Counted from the first letter of the stretch, positions 17,666 through 26,851 are shown. The stretch: 64,000 bases of DNA from Oceanococcus sp041619555 (GCA_041619555.1 JBFKDQ010000006.1:37205-101204), one strand, 5' to 3'. Numbers and translations are program-made. Notes: generated by a model not told the origin, from the sequence alone.

Positions 17666-19228
17666 ATGGCATCCGGACCAACGGGGGATGGCCAATGGTG
17701 GCAGCCAGAGAGACTGCGTGGGAGATTGCGCCTGCTGGCCATGACGCTGGCCATGTCAGCGACGAGCGCCTTTGCGGCGGGTGAACAGGCGCGCCCAGAA
17801 CAGGATGCCGCTAGCGATGCTGCAGCAAGCGAAGCGCCGGCGCCGGCCCCGGCCGCAGTGCCCGTGGAGCCGGATTATTCCCTCGAGGCCGTGCTCTCCC
17901 TGCTGGCTGCCGAACAAGCGAGAAGCGATGCCGGACTCGCCGAACGTGAAGCGCGTTATGCGCAGCGCCTTCAGGAAGCGCAGCAGCGCCTGGCAGATGC
18001 CCAGAAGACGCTGGCGGAAACCGAAGCCGAGGGCCGCAGACTGGATGCACGTTTCGATTCAAACCGTGTCGAACTGGACGACAAGACCAGGCTGCTGAAA
18101 GACAAGATAGGGGCCTTGAAGGAACTCTTCGGCGTGTTTCAGCAAAATGCCAGCGATCTGATCGGTGCTTTCAATGGTTCGCCGACGAGCCTGCAATATC
18201 CGGATCGGGATACCTGGCTGGAGGGCTTTGCCAACCGCATGAAGGACGCGTCCGAAGTATCGTCGGCCGATGACATTCGCACCCTCTGGTACGAAATGCT
18301 GCGAGAAATCAGCGCCCGCGGTGAAATCGTCCGCTTGCTGGCGCCGGTGTATTCACCGACCGGCGCGGTGGAGGAGCGCGAGGTCATTCGCCTCGGTGGC
18401 TTCCATCTGGTGTCGGCCGAGCCAGAAGCCGAATACCTGCGCTGGCGCGCGGGGCAGCAACGGGTGGAAACCCTGCCGCGGCAACCCTCCGGTCCCTATG
18501 CTGAGGAGATCGCCAGCTACGCAGGCGCCGCGCAAGGCGTGCATGCTCTGAGCGTCGATCCCACCGGCGGCATCCTGATGGCCCTGCTGGCAGAGAAGCC
18601 GACGACCGATGAAAGAGTCGATCAGGGCGGACTGGTCGGCTACATGATTCTGGGGCTCGGTGCCATGGCGTTCCTGCTCGCCCTGGTCAAACTGCTCGAT
18701 ATCAGCGTGATCAGCCTGCGGGTGGCGGCGCAGCGTCGGCGGCTGGATGCGCCGCATGCCAACAATTCTCTGGGCCGGATGGTTCTGACCTACCGGCAAT
18801 ACGGCCATCTGGATGCCGAAACTCTGGAAATGCGCCTGCATGAAAGGATCAGCAAGGAATCCGCACGGATTCAGAAGTTTACGATTTTTCTCGCGATCAT
18901 CGCGGCGGTGGCGCCGCTGATGGGCCTGCTGGGGACCGTCGTGGGCATGATCAATACCTTCCAGGCGATCACCCTGTATGGAACCGGAGATCCGCAAACC
19001 ATGGCCGGAGGCATCTCGCAGGCCCTGATTACCACCGTGCTGGGCCTGGTCGTCGCCGTGCCGGCGGTGCTGTTGCATGCGGTGGTCAGCGCGAGGGGAC
19101 GTGCGGTGATCAATGTCCTCAAACAGCAAAGTGCCCTGTTGCTAGGTGACCGTCTGGCAAGCCAGTACCAAGAGGGCGAACCAGGCCCCGCTGCTGCGGG
19201 ATCCGATCATCTGCCCCAGCCGGCATGA
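17666..19228 (+). CDS. TtpC-like MotA/TolQ/ExbB proton channel protein, copy 1
   Basis: The 520-residue protein resembles Vibrio TtpC. It has a signal peptide (cleavage near SAFAAG), an Ala/Pro linker, a periplasmic coiled coil (about 75–160) and a periplasmic domain. A C-terminal MotA/TolQ/ExbB domain holds three membrane segments, including APLMGLLGTVVGMINTFQAI. TtpC-type proteins energise TonB2-class systems. ATG 17666 is favoured over GTG 17660 because AGGGAG lies five bases upstream. It heads an operon through 24915 and is paralogous to the protein at 20545–21918. Confidence 0.88.
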   Translation: MASGPTGDGQWWQPERLRGRLRLLAMTLAMSATSAFAAGEQARPEQDAASDAAASEAPAPAPAAVPVEPDYSLEAVLSLLAAEQARSDAGLAEREARYAQRLQEAQQRLADAQKTLAETEAEGRRLDARFDSNRVELDDKTRLLKDKIGALKELFGVFQQNASDLIGAFNGSPTSLQYPDRDTWLEGFANRMKDASEVSSADDIRTLWYEMLREISARGEIVRLLAPVYSPTGAVEEREVIRLGGFHLVSAEPEAEYLRWRAGQQRVETLPRQPSGPYAEEIASYAGAAQGVHALSVDPTGGILMALLAEKPTTDERVDQGGLVGYMILGLGAMAFLLALVKLLDISVISLRVAAQRRRLDAPHANNSLGRMVLTYRQYGHLDAETLEMRLHERISKESARIQKFTIFLAIIAAVAPLMGLLGTVVGMINTFQAITLYGTGDPQTMAGGISQALITTVLGLVVAVPAVLLHAVVSARGRAVINVLKQQSALLLGDRLASQYQEGEPGPAAAGSDHLPQPA

Positions 19229-19292
19229 ACGCCAAGGCAATGGCCGGTCCAGCGACGAAACGGGCCTGGGACCGCGGCGCGAGGAGAATTGA

Positions 19293-19706
19293 ATGAAAGA
19301 TGTACTGAGTGATGATGCAGCGCTGGAGGAAGAAAGCGCCATCGACCTGACGCCGATGCTGGACGTGGTGTTCATCATGCTGATTTTCTTCATCGTGACG
19401 GCGACTTTCGTGAAGGAAGCCGGAGTGGATGTGGTGAGACCTCAGGCATCCACCGCGGAGCGGCAGGATCTTGCGAACATCCTGATCGCGATCACGGCGG
19501 AGGATGAAATCTGGCTGGATGGCAGCAGGATGGATGAGCGTGATCTGGCGACCCGGATCAAACGTCTGCATGCGGAAAACCCGCAGGGTTCGGTGGTCAT
19601 CCAGGCGGATCGGGATTCCACCCACAAGAAGCTCAAGGTCGTCATGGATGCGGTCCAGAAAGCCGGCGTGCCACAGGTGGCGGTTGCCGCGGATGAGGAA
19701 GCCTGA
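19293..19706 (+). CDS. exbD: ExbD/TolR biopolymer transport protein, copy 1
   Basis: The 137-residue protein has a single N-terminal transmembrane helix preceded by the ExbD motif IDLTPMLDVVFIMLIFF, whose Asp is the proton-path residue, and a periplasmic domain. GAGGAGAATTGA gives a good ribosome site. It follows TtpC copy 1 by 64 bases, and its stop codon overlaps the open frame of the next gene. It pairs with the extra TtpC rather than with a normal ExbB, and a second ExbD is at 22478–22888. Confidence 0.93.
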   Translation: MKDVLSDDAALEEESAIDLTPMLDVVFIMLIFFIVTATFVKEAGVDVVRPQASTAERQDLANILIAITAEDEIWLDGSRMDERDLATRIKRLHAENPQGSVVIQADRDSTHKKLKVVMDAVQKAGVPQVAVAADEEA

Positions 19707-19753
19707 TGAATCGATGGAACACTTTTGAAGTACAGCCGCAGGCTGGGAGAAGA

Positions 19754-20548
19754 ATGGGAATGCAAGGCAAAACTTTGATGGCTGTCCTGGGGATGGCGCT
19801 CGTCGTGCCGGTGGTTGCGGCGCAGGGTGTCAGTGATGTCATGAAAGCCGGAGAAAGCTGGCTGGTCGCACAGCGCGACTCGCAGCAGCGGATCGACAAA
19901 CTGGACAACCAGACGCTGGACACGGAAGCCGAGTACCAGCGTTTGCTGCGCCAGATCGAGGGACTGGAAGCCTATAACCGGCAATTGCGTACACAGGTCA
20001 ATGCTCAGGAAGCCGAAATCGCGCGGACCGACGCTTCGATTTCCAAGGCGACCGAAGTCGACCGCCAGTTGCTGCCGTTGTTGATCAACATGACGGACAC
20101 CTATGAAAAGCTGGTTCAGGTCAGCCCGCCGTTCCTGCCTGGCGAGCGGCAGGAACGGATCGAGTTCCTGCGCAGCACCATCGATCGAGCGGACGTCACC
20201 GCGGCGGAGAAGTTCCGGCAGGTTCTCGACGCCTACATGACCGAACTGTCGTACGGCAATACCATCGAGGCCTACAACGACACGATTCAGACCGCGGGCG
20301 GGGAGCGAGAGGTGAATGTGCTGCGCCTGGGCCGTATCGGCCTGTTCTACCAGACCGCCGACCGCCTGCATACCGGTCGCTGGGATGCCAGCCAGGGCCA
20401 GTGGGAGCCCCTGGGACCAGAGTTTCGCAATGGGGTGTATCAGGCGATCCGGATCGCCAACAAGCTGACGGCACCCTCTTTGCTCAATCTGCCGCTGCCA
20501 CCACCACAGGAAGCTGGGCGCGTGGCTCTGAGTGGAGCGGCACGATGA
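19754..20548 (+). CDS. DUF3450 family periplasmic protein
   Basis: The 264-residue protein has a signal peptide (MGMQGKTLMAVLGMALVVPV, cleaved near VAAQG) and a coiled coil over residues about 35–100, followed by an alpha/beta domain with RIGLFYQTAD. This is the DUF3450 family found before ttpC in Vibrio tonB2 operons. ATG 19754 has GGGAGAAG upstream; the open frame extends to 19706, which would overlap exbD by one base and bury the signal peptide. It is likely a periplasmic accessory of the TonB complex, but the mechanism is unknown. Confidence 0.82.
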   Translation: MGMQGKTLMAVLGMALVVPVVAAQGVSDVMKAGESWLVAQRDSQQRIDKLDNQTLDTEAEYQRLLRQIEGLEAYNRQLRTQVNAQEAEIARTDASISKATEVDRQLLPLLINMTDTYEKLVQVSPPFLPGERQERIEFLRSTIDRADVTAAEKFRQVLDAYMTELSYGNTIEAYNDTIQTAGGEREVNVLRLGRIGLFYQTADRLHTGRWDASQGQWEPLGPEFRNGVYQAIRIANKLTAPSLLNLPLPPPQEAGRVALSGAAR

Positions 20549-21918
20549 AGCGGCTGATTCTGATTGCGGCGCTGGGCATGAGCCTGCCGGTCATGGCCCA
20601 GCAAACCGCCGAAGAGGTGTTGCTCGAGCAGGTGCGCAGCGGCCAGGTAGGCAACCGGGTGGAAGAGCAGCGGCAGCTCAAGGTCTATCGTCGGGCCTCC
20701 GCCAGCGAGCAACAGACGCTGCTGCGCGAGGCAAGGGAGCGGCGCAAGGAACTGCAGTCGGCCAGTCAGAGCCTGGAGAACGAGGCCCGCAAGAACGACA
20801 AGATTTACAAGGAAAGGATCAGTCGCCTACGGGATGAAATGGGGCCGAATGCAGCCATGTTTGGCACTTTGCAGGCCATTTCCACCGATCTGATTGGTCT
20901 GTTTCGCAATTCACCGACCGCGATGCAGTATCCGGGACGGGAAGTCTGGCTGGCTGACTTCATTGCGCGGATGGAAAAATCCTCCGAGATTTTCACCATC
21001 GAGGAGCTCGAACGGCTGTGGTTCTTGCTGCAACAGGAAATTACCGCATCGGGTCAGATCGTCAAGGTGGAAACCGAAGTGCTCGGGGAAAGTGGCAGCC
21101 GTGAAAGCCGCGAGGTGGTGCGGATCGGCAAGTTCGGTCTGATCACGCAGGATCCCGTTCCCGCCTATCTGAACTGGCAGGCGGACAGCCAGCGGGCTTC
21201 GGTCCTCAAACGCCAGCCTGAAGGTGACCATCTCGATCAGATTTCGAGCTACCTGTCCCAGAAGCAAGGGGTCAGCGTGATCGGCCTGGATCCGACCGGG
21301 GGTTCCCTGCTGAGCCGTCTAGTTGATGCCCCGTCGCTGGCGGATCGGGTGGAGCAGGGCGGCCTGATCGGCTATCTGATTCTGGCCGTCGGCGCGGTCG
21401 GTGTCGGTGTGGCGGTGATCAAGCTGTTTTCGATCATGATTCTCAGTGCGCGGGTCGCGGCCCAGCGGCGTAATCTGGGCCAGCCGGATCCTTCCAATCC
21501 CCTGGGTCGGATGTTGAAGATCTACGAGGATAACCAGGATGTGGATACGCAGACACTGGAAATGCGTCTGGGCGAAGCAATTCTGGAGGAACGCCCCAAA
21601 ATTGACCGTTTCGTCGGCTTGATCAAGGTGATTTCGGCGGTGGCGCCGCTGATGGGGCTGATGGGGACGGTGATCGGGATGATTGCGACTTTCCAGGCCA
21701 TCACCCTGTTTGGCACCGGTGATCCCAAGACCATGGCCGGGGGCATTTCTCAGGCCCTGGTGACCACCGTGCTGGGGCTGACGGTTGCGATTCCGACGGT
21801 CTTGCTGCATGCGGTCGTGAGCGCTCGCGCCACCGCGGTGATCAATACCTTGAAGCACCAGACCGCCGGCCTGATCGCGGAACGGATGGAAGCACGCAAG
21901 CAGGCTGAGACGGCCTGA
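20545..21918 (+). CDS. ttpC: TtpC-like MotA/TolQ/ExbB proton channel protein, copy 2
   Basis: The 457-residue protein starts with a clear signal peptide (MKRLILIAALGMSLPVMAQQ), then a coiled-coil periplasmic region, and a C-terminal ExbB-type channel domain with APLMGLMGTVIGMIATFQAI. It overlaps the DUF3450 gene by the ATGA at 20545–20548, which fixes the start; a longer open frame exists from 20401. Gene order matches Vibrio (DUF3450–TtpC–ExbB–ExbD–TonB–TPR). It is strongly similar to copy 1 through the channel domain and diverged in the N-terminal half. Confidence 0.9.
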   Translation: MKRLILIAALGMSLPVMAQQTAEEVLLEQVRSGQVGNRVEEQRQLKVYRRASASEQQTLLREARERRKELQSASQSLENEARKNDKIYKERISRLRDEMGPNAAMFGTLQAISTDLIGLFRNSPTAMQYPGREVWLADFIARMEKSSEIFTIEELERLWFLLQQEITASGQIVKVETEVLGESGSRESREVVRIGKFGLITQDPVPAYLNWQADSQRASVLKRQPEGDHLDQISSYLSQKQGVSVIGLDPTGGSLLSRLVDAPSLADRVEQGGLIGYLILAVGAVGVGVAVIKLFSIMILSARVAAQRRNLGQPDPSNPLGRMLKIYEDNQDVDTQTLEMRLGEAILEERPKIDRFVGLIKVISAVAPLMGLMGTVIGMIATFQAITLFGTGDPKTMAGGISQALVTTVLGLTVAIPTVLLHAVVSARATAVINTLKHQTAGLIAERMEARKQAETA

Positions 21919-21929
21919 GAGGCGAAACC

Positions 21930-22481
21930 ATGGAGCAGTTACATTTTCTGCTGTCAGACATCGGCTTTCAGGTGAATAATTTTCTCCTGCTGGGCGGAGA
22001 CGTCCTGCTGTTGATTGCTGCCGCGATCTGCCTGATGTGGGGCTTCATCACGGAACGCGCCTTGTTCTTCTATGTGCGTTATCCCGCCAAAGCGAGGCAG
22101 ATCCAGGCGATGTGGGCGGCGCGGGCGGACCATCACAGTTGGGAAGCGCATCAGATTCGTCTCGCGCTCCTCAATGCCATGCGCCAGCAGACCCGTGCCT
22201 ACATCAACACGGTCAAGACCGTGGTTGCGATTTGTCCCCTGCTTGGCCTGTTGGGCACCGTCACCGGCATGATCGCGGTTTTCGACGTGATGGCAAGCGC
22301 CGGGATGGGTAATCCGCGACTGATGGCCGATGGTGTGGCCAAGGCGACGGTCCCGACCATGGCAGGGATGGTCGGCGCCCTGTCGGGCGTGTTCGCCATT
22401 TACTGGCTGGAATGGCAGGCCAAGCGCAGAATCGATGCGCTGGCGGATCACCTGGATACCGAACACGAGCAGGACGCATGA
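21930..22481 (+). CDS. exbB: ExbB-type proton channel protein
   Basis: This 183-residue three-helix MotA/TolQ/ExbB protein has the motif CPLLGLLGTVTGMIAVFDVM and a second helix around MAGMVGALSGVFAIYW. It has the size of TonB2-system ExbB. It lies 11 bases after ttpC with GAGAGG as ribosome site and overlaps exbD by ATGA at 22478–22481. With ExbD it forms the proton-driven motor for TonB. Confidence 0.94.
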   Translation: MEQLHFLLSDIGFQVNNFLLLGGDVLLLIAAAICLMWGFITERALFFYVRYPAKARQIQAMWAARADHHSWEAHQIRLALLNAMRQQTRAYINTVKTVVAICPLLGLLGTVTGMIAVFDVMASAGMGNPRLMADGVAKATVPTMAGMVGALSGVFAIYWLEWQAKRRIDALADHLDTEHEQDA

Positions 22482-22888
22482 GAGATTTTCTGAACGAAGC
22501 CGATGAGGCGCAAGAAAGCTCGGAAATCGATCTGACGCCGATGCTGGATGTGGTGTTCATCATGCTGATTTTTTTCATCGTCACCGCCTCTTTCGTCAAG
22601 GAGGCGGGGTTTGACGTCAATCGTCCGCCGCCTTCGCAGCAGCCGCCGAAGAACAATGAGGTGAAGAATATTCTGGTGACGGTGGCCGCCGACGGTCAGC
22701 TGTACATCAATCGGCGGCCGGTGGATGCCGGCGCCTTGACCGCCAACATCAAACGCCTCCACGCCGAGAACCCCAAGGGGGCCGTGGTGATCCAGGCGGA
22801 AGACGATTCCAAGAACGAAAGACTGATTACGGTGATGGATGCCGCACGCAAGGCCGGCGTCTACAACGTGTCGATCGCGGCAAATTGA
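22478..22888 (+). CDS. exbD: ExbD/TolR biopolymer transport protein, copy 2
   Basis: The 136-residue protein contains IDLTPMLDVVFIMLIFFIVT, identical over this stretch to the other ExbD, and a periplasmic domain ending VYNVSIAAN. The start at 22478 overlaps the exbB stop. This is the ExbD that pairs with the canonical ExbB–TonB part of the operon. Confidence 0.94.
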   Translation: MRDFLNEADEAQESSEIDLTPMLDVVFIMLIFFIVTASFVKEAGFDVNRPPPSQQPPKNNEVKNILVTVAADGQLYINRRPVDAGALTANIKRLHAENPKGAVVIQAEDDSKNERLITVMDAARKAGVYNVSIAAN

Positions 22889-22986
22889 GGAAAGGGGATG
22901 AATGACGTGTATCGCCACGCCAACAGCACGCGGGCAGGAGCAGAGGCTTGCGTGTCGGTGAAGGATTCACAGCGAGGTTGTCGTTC

Positions 22987-23640
22987 ATGAGCAGCAGTGC
23001 CATCGACGACGTCATCCGCATCAGCCTGCGCCATGGTGTGTTCCGGGCAGTGCTGGCAAGCCTGGTGGCGCTGACCATCACCTTTCTGCTGTACTGGTTG
23101 ATGTCTGCGCTGGTGGCGGCCGGCAAGAATGCGCTGACCCAGGCGCCGCAGGGCCGCATCGTGGATTTTGTCCGGGTCCCGAATCCGCCGCAACTGCGCA
23201 CCGAACAGCCGAAGCCGCAGAAGCCGGACAAACCGAAGGTCGCGCCGGAAACGCCCGAGGTGCAGCGCCAGGCGATCAAGCCGACCGGCAACACCGTCAA
23301 TATCGGTTCGATGGCGATTGATACGGATTTGGCCGTGGACACTGGCGCCGGGCTGTCGGCCTCGGATGGCGAATATCTGCCGATCGTCAAGGTCGCGCCG
23401 ATTTATCCGCGCCGGGCGCAGACCCGGGGAATCGAAGGCTGGGTGCTGCTGAGTTTCACCGTGACTGAAACCGGCAGCGTGATCGATCCGGTGGTGATCG
23501 ACGCCGAACCGCAGGGCATTTTCGATCGCGCGGCGATGAAGGCGGTGGAACGATTCAAGTACAAGCCCAGGGTGGTCAATGGCAAGGCGATGGCGGTGCA
23601 CAATGTCGAGCATCTGATCACCTTCGAGCTGGAGGATTAG
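22987..23640 (+). CDS. tonB: TonB-family energy transducer
   Basis: The 217-residue protein has an N-terminal membrane anchor (about residues 17–38), a short Pro/Lys-rich spacer (about 60–90, PKPQKPDKPKVAPETP) and a C-terminal TonB domain with YPRRAQTRGIEGWVLLSFTV. The spacer is short, as in TonB2-type proteins that rely on TtpC. ATG 22987 is preferred with GCGAGG upstream; in-frame starts exist earlier from 22948. It transfers proton-motive force to outer-membrane receptors such as the one at 38713–41139. Confidence 0.92.
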   Translation: MSSSAIDDVIRISLRHGVFRAVLASLVALTITFLLYWLMSALVAAGKNALTQAPQGRIVDFVRVPNPPQLRTEQPKPQKPDKPKVAPETPEVQRQAIKPTGNTVNIGSMAIDTDLAVDTGAGLSASDGEYLPIVKVAPIYPRRAQTRGIEGWVLLSFTVTETGSVIDPVVIDAEPQGIFDRAAMKAVERFKYKPRVVNGKAMAVHNVEHLITFELED

Positions 23641-23643
23641 GCG

Positions 23644-24915
23644 ATGGCGATGATCAGATGGTTGAGCGTCCTGCTGGCGCTGAGCGTGTGCAGCGCGCCG
23701 GTGCTGGCCAAGGACGATGACGGCCGCCGCAAGCCGCCGACCAAGGTGACGCAAAAACTTTCGCAGCAGGTTTTCAAGCAGATGGAGGCCGCGCAGCAGG
23801 CGCTGGAGGCCAAGGAGCTGGCGACGGCTGAGTCCCTGATCATGGAGCTGGACGCAAAAGCCGACAAGCTCAATGATTATGAAAAAGCCCAGATGTACAA
23901 CTTCCTGGCGGCGATTCATTACGAGCAAGGGCGGATTGAAGACACGATCCAGGATTACATCGCGATCCTCAAGCTGGAGGAACCGCCAGAACAGATCCGT
24001 AACAACAGCCTTTTCCGTTTGGCCCAGCTGTATTTCGTGCAGGAAGATTATGCGCGCTCGGTCAAGGTGCTTGATCGCTGGATGCAGCTGGTCGACAACG
24101 TGCGGCCCGAAGCGCATATGCTGATGGCCCAGGCCTATTACCAGCTCGGTCAGTATGCTCAGGCCGAAGCGCCTACCATTGCTGCGATCAAGGAAGCGCG
24201 GGCCCGGAGCCAGCCCCTGAAGGAATCGTGGCTGGGTCTGCTACGCGCGGTGTATTACGAGCAGGGGGAATACGCCAAAGCGGTCAAGGTGTTGGCGCAG
24301 ATGGTGAAACGCTGGCCCAAGCCCAACTACTACAAGCAACTGTCCGGCATGCTGGGGCTGATGGGACAGCAGAAGGCTCAGCTCTATGTGATGCACGCAG
24401 CCGCGGTGGGCGGCATGCTCGAAAACGAATTCGAGCTCCTGAACATGGCAAGGTTGTACATGGCCGAGGATGCACCCTATCCGGCGATGGAGCTGATCCA
24501 GCAGGGTATGGCCGCGGGTCGGATTGAGGAGACGGCGCAGAATCTGCAATTGCTGGCGCAGGCCATGGCTCTGGCAAAGGAAGCCGAGGCGCAGATTCCG
24601 GTCTTGCAGAAGGCGGCCAGCCTGTCCCAGGATTCGCGTCAGTACATGTACCTGGGACAGGCCCAAGTGGCGCTGAATCGCTGGGGGGACGCCGCCGAAT
24701 CGCTGGAGAAAGCGCTCGCCATTGGCGACCTGGAGCGGCCCGGCAGTGTCTACATGCAACTGGGCACCGCCTATTTCAATCAGAAGAAATTCACCCGGGC
24801 GATGCAGGCCTTCAAGCAGGCCGGCGCGCATGAGGAATACGCGACCCAGGCCCGGCAATGGGTGCGGTTTGTCGGCCAGGAGATCCAACGGGTCAAGGCC
24901 ATGGAAGGTCTGTAG
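23644..24915 (+). CDS. TPR-repeat protein of the TonB operon
   Basis: The 423-residue protein has a signal peptide (cleavage near VLAKDD) and tetratricopeptide repeats through most of its length (for example YNFLAAIHYEQGRIEDTIQDY and YMQLGTAYFNQKKFTRAMQAF). It starts three bases after tonB stops, so it is the last operon gene. Vibrio tonB2 operons end with a comparable TPR gene. The likely role is a periplasmic scaffold for the TonB complex. Confidence 0.85.
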   Translation: MAMIRWLSVLLALSVCSAPVLAKDDDGRRKPPTKVTQKLSQQVFKQMEAAQQALEAKELATAESLIMELDAKADKLNDYEKAQMYNFLAAIHYEQGRIEDTIQDYIAILKLEEPPEQIRNNSLFRLAQLYFVQEDYARSVKVLDRWMQLVDNVRPEAHMLMAQAYYQLGQYAQAEAPTIAAIKEARARSQPLKESWLGLLRAVYYEQGEYAKAVKVLAQMVKRWPKPNYYKQLSGMLGLMGQQKAQLYVMHAAAVGGMLENEFELLNMARLYMAEDAPYPAMELIQQGMAAGRIEETAQNLQLLAQAMALAKEAEAQIPVLQKAASLSQDSRQYMYLGQAQVALNRWGDAAESLEKALAIGDLERPGSVYMQLGTAYFNQKKFTRAMQAFKQAGAHEEYATQARQWVRFVGQEIQRVKAMEGL

Positions 24916-25355
24916 GCACGCTGGATCGCGGTGCTCAGGATTTTTGGGGTGAAGACAGCGGGCGCTGCGCCGAAACCGGCACAGCGAGCAGTCTTGCCCG
25001 GGCCATGCGGATGGCCCGTTCAGCTCGCGGGTTTGATCCTGGCCCGGACGGAGAAATGTCCGTTGCGGTCCCGTCTCACCGTTGCGGCGATCAAACGGCC
25101 GGCACCGGCCAGCGTTGCCGAGCCGCGCAGGATGGCGGCGACGGTTTTCGGGTCGGGCAAGTTGTTGATGGCGATGTCGGTCGGCATGGGAATCTCTAGC
25201 AGGGAAACGAACTTCCATGCTGCAGGGCAGGCGGCTCAGATCATGAGCCTTTGCGAGACTTCAGGAAAAAAGTTTTTGCGCGGGATCGGCTGCTGAACTG
25301 GGCGGCGGACAGCGTGTAAGATTGAGCTCCGCTCTGGCTATCGCATGATTCGCTG
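24916..25355. other. Intergenic region after the TonB operon
   Basis: It holds one possible small minus-strand gene (25020–25187) and a GGGCCAT/ATGGCCC hairpin at 25000–25017. Nothing else supportable was found. Confidence 0.5.
25020..25187 (-). CDS. Possible small protein, 55 residues, unknown
   Basis: The open frame encodes MPTDIAINNLPDPKTVAAIL followed by a Gly/Ala-rich turn and a basic C-terminus ending RARIKPAS. The composition is protein-like, and the GGGCCAT hairpin at 25000–25017 directly follows the stop codon on this strand. The ribosome site is poor and no family is recognised, so it may be spurious. Confidence 0.3.
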   Translation of the reverse strand: MPTDIAINNLPDPKTVAAILRGSATLAGAGRLIAATVRRDRNGHFSVRARIKPAS

Positions 25356-25958
25356 ATGAAATTACCCGTTCAGATCCTCTTGTTGCTGGTATTTCTTGCG
25401 CCAGCCGTAGGCGCGGAACCGGCCTATGTGTCGGATCAGATCGAAGTCATGGTGCGACGTGGACAAGCCACCGGTTTCGCGATTCTGGATCGGGTGCGGG
25501 GCGGGGAGGCGGTGGAGATCTTGGCACGGGAAAACGGTTATGCGCAGATTCGCACGCCACGTGGGGTCGAGGGCTGGGTGGTCGAGCGCTACTTGATGGA
25601 CCGGGCGCCGGCGGCGACTCGCGTGCAGCAGTTGCAGGAACAGATGGAGGCCCTGAGGGCGGAGAAACAAGCCTTGGATGAGGCGGTCAAGGCGCTCAAG
25701 AGCGCCACTCCGGTCAGCGCAGAGGCGCCCCCCCTCCCCGACAGGCCCGTGCCCGAAGCCGTGCCCGAGGATCTGGCGTCCGCTGCCCTGCGCGATCAAC
25801 TGGAGCGCCTGGAAATCGCGGTCCGGCAGACCCGCCGGTCCGATCAGCCTGCCGCCCGCGGAGATCTGATGCTGGCAGGGGCCGGCATCCTGTTGCTGGG
25901 CATGTTGCTGGGCTTCGTCCTGTCGCGCTCGCGGCGTGGTGCCACGGTGCAATGGTGA
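25356..25958 (+). CDS. TIGR04211/YgiM-like SH3 domain membrane protein
   Basis: The 200-residue protein has a signal peptide (LLLLVFLAPAVGA), a bacterial SH3 domain (about 22–85, EVMVRRGQATGFAILDRVRG…VEGWVVERYL), a coiled coil (about 88–115) and one C-terminal transmembrane helix (about 172–190) followed by SRSRRGATVQW. This layout is that of E. coli YgiM. The role is not firmly established; the SH3 domain suggests binding in the periplasm or cell wall. Confidence 0.85.
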   Translation: MKLPVQILLLLVFLAPAVGAEPAYVSDQIEVMVRRGQATGFAILDRVRGGEAVEILARENGYAQIRTPRGVEGWVVERYLMDRAPAATRVQQLQEQMEALRAEKQALDEAVKALKSATPVSAEAPPLPDRPVPEAVPEDLASAALRDQLERLEIAVRQTRRSDQPAARGDLMLAGAGILLLGMLLGFVLSRSRRGATVQW

Positions 25959-26521
25959 GTCTGGCCCCTCTTGTTTTGCGGACGCACGATGCGGGCAATG
26001 CGCCGGCCGCTCCCGTGCTTCAAAGCCTTTTTTCTTCCTGAATTAGCCGAGCAGGATCGCGGTGATGGCGATGAAAGCCAGCCACAGGGCCGGATCTGGG
26101 CAGCCGTGCGCGTGTGGTATGAGACTACAGTGGATCTTGCGTTCAGTCTTGTCTGCAAGTCGATAAAGCTGATCTGCGGCAATGGCCGATCTGATGTCAT
26201 GGGACCGCCGGCAGGTGCGGCATCTCATGAGATCTCCGGAGCCGGCGCTCTTGACCGAAGGCTCAGCCTGACCAGAGCAGGTCGGACGCCAAGCGTAAGA
26301 CCTAGCCTTAGGTCTTGAGCGAGTATTGCGCCGGCTTTGCTGGAGCCAGACAGGGTGGTCCGGTGACCGAAACGATGTCCGCAGATTCTCTGCGAAGACC
26401 GGAAGGTCGGTGGCCTGCCGGCCCCTGTTCAGGCGCGCGGACTGAAATCTGCCGGACTAACATGGCGCAGCTGACTTTCGCGGCGTCTGCGCGCCGGGGG
26501 AAGTGTCTGCCGGTGTTGCGC
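25959..26521. other. Gene-poor 560-base stretch
   Basis: No supportable gene. It contains an 8-bp inverted repeat (26297–26316). Short frames on both strands lack plausible composition and ribosome sites. Confidence 0.5.
26297..26316. repeat. Inverted repeat AAGACCTA–GCCT–TAGGTCTT
   Basis: A perfect 8-bp stem with a 4-base loop, in a region without genes. No T tract follows on either strand, so a regulatory dyad is as likely as a terminator. Confidence 0.45.
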
Positions 26522-26851
26522 TCAGGAATTTTCACGAATGCGCTGCAGGTGCTTGTCGGTCAGATCGTGCAGCCGCCTGGACAATCCGATGTCTTCATAG
26601 ACCGCATCGCCCTGCTCGTCGATCATCTGAACCTGTTCGCCCGCACGGTAGGGCAGCAGGGCAACCAGTTCATGCAGGGCGGCGTGGATCAGTTCGGCGA
26701 TGATCTGCTCCTCGGTCCGGCCGGGATAAATCTCGCACAAGGCGGCGATCTTGGCGGCATCATAGATTGGTAGACGCAGCCGGTACTCCTGCGGGCTGAC
26801 AGGCGTCGAGGACTCCTGCTCCCAGATGCGCAACAGTTCACGAATTCCCAT
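26522..26851 (-). CDS. Pilin-assembly-like small cytoplasmic protein
   Basis: The 109-residue protein begins MGIRELLRIWEQESSTPVSP and contains LRLPIYDAAKIAALCEIYPG and RTEEQIIAELIHAALHELVA. This resembles the short Pseudomonas family annotated 'pilin assembly protein', but the assignment is from memory of the pattern. ATG 26851 has GGGGAG about 12 bases upstream; the open frame runs to 26971 with non-conserved sequence. No pilus genes are nearby, so the functional label is weak. Confidence 0.6.
   Translation of the reverse strand: MGIRELLRIWEQESSTPVSPQEYRLRLPIYDAAKIAALCEIYPGRTEEQIIAELIHAALHELVALLPYRAGEQVQMIDEQGDAVYEDIGLSRRLHDLTDKHLQRIRENS

Noticed and set aside
26043..26228. Minus-strand frame ending in a hydrophobic LWLAFIAITAILLG
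   Set aside because: The N-terminal part is Arg/Cys-rich random-looking sequence and no ribosome site is present.
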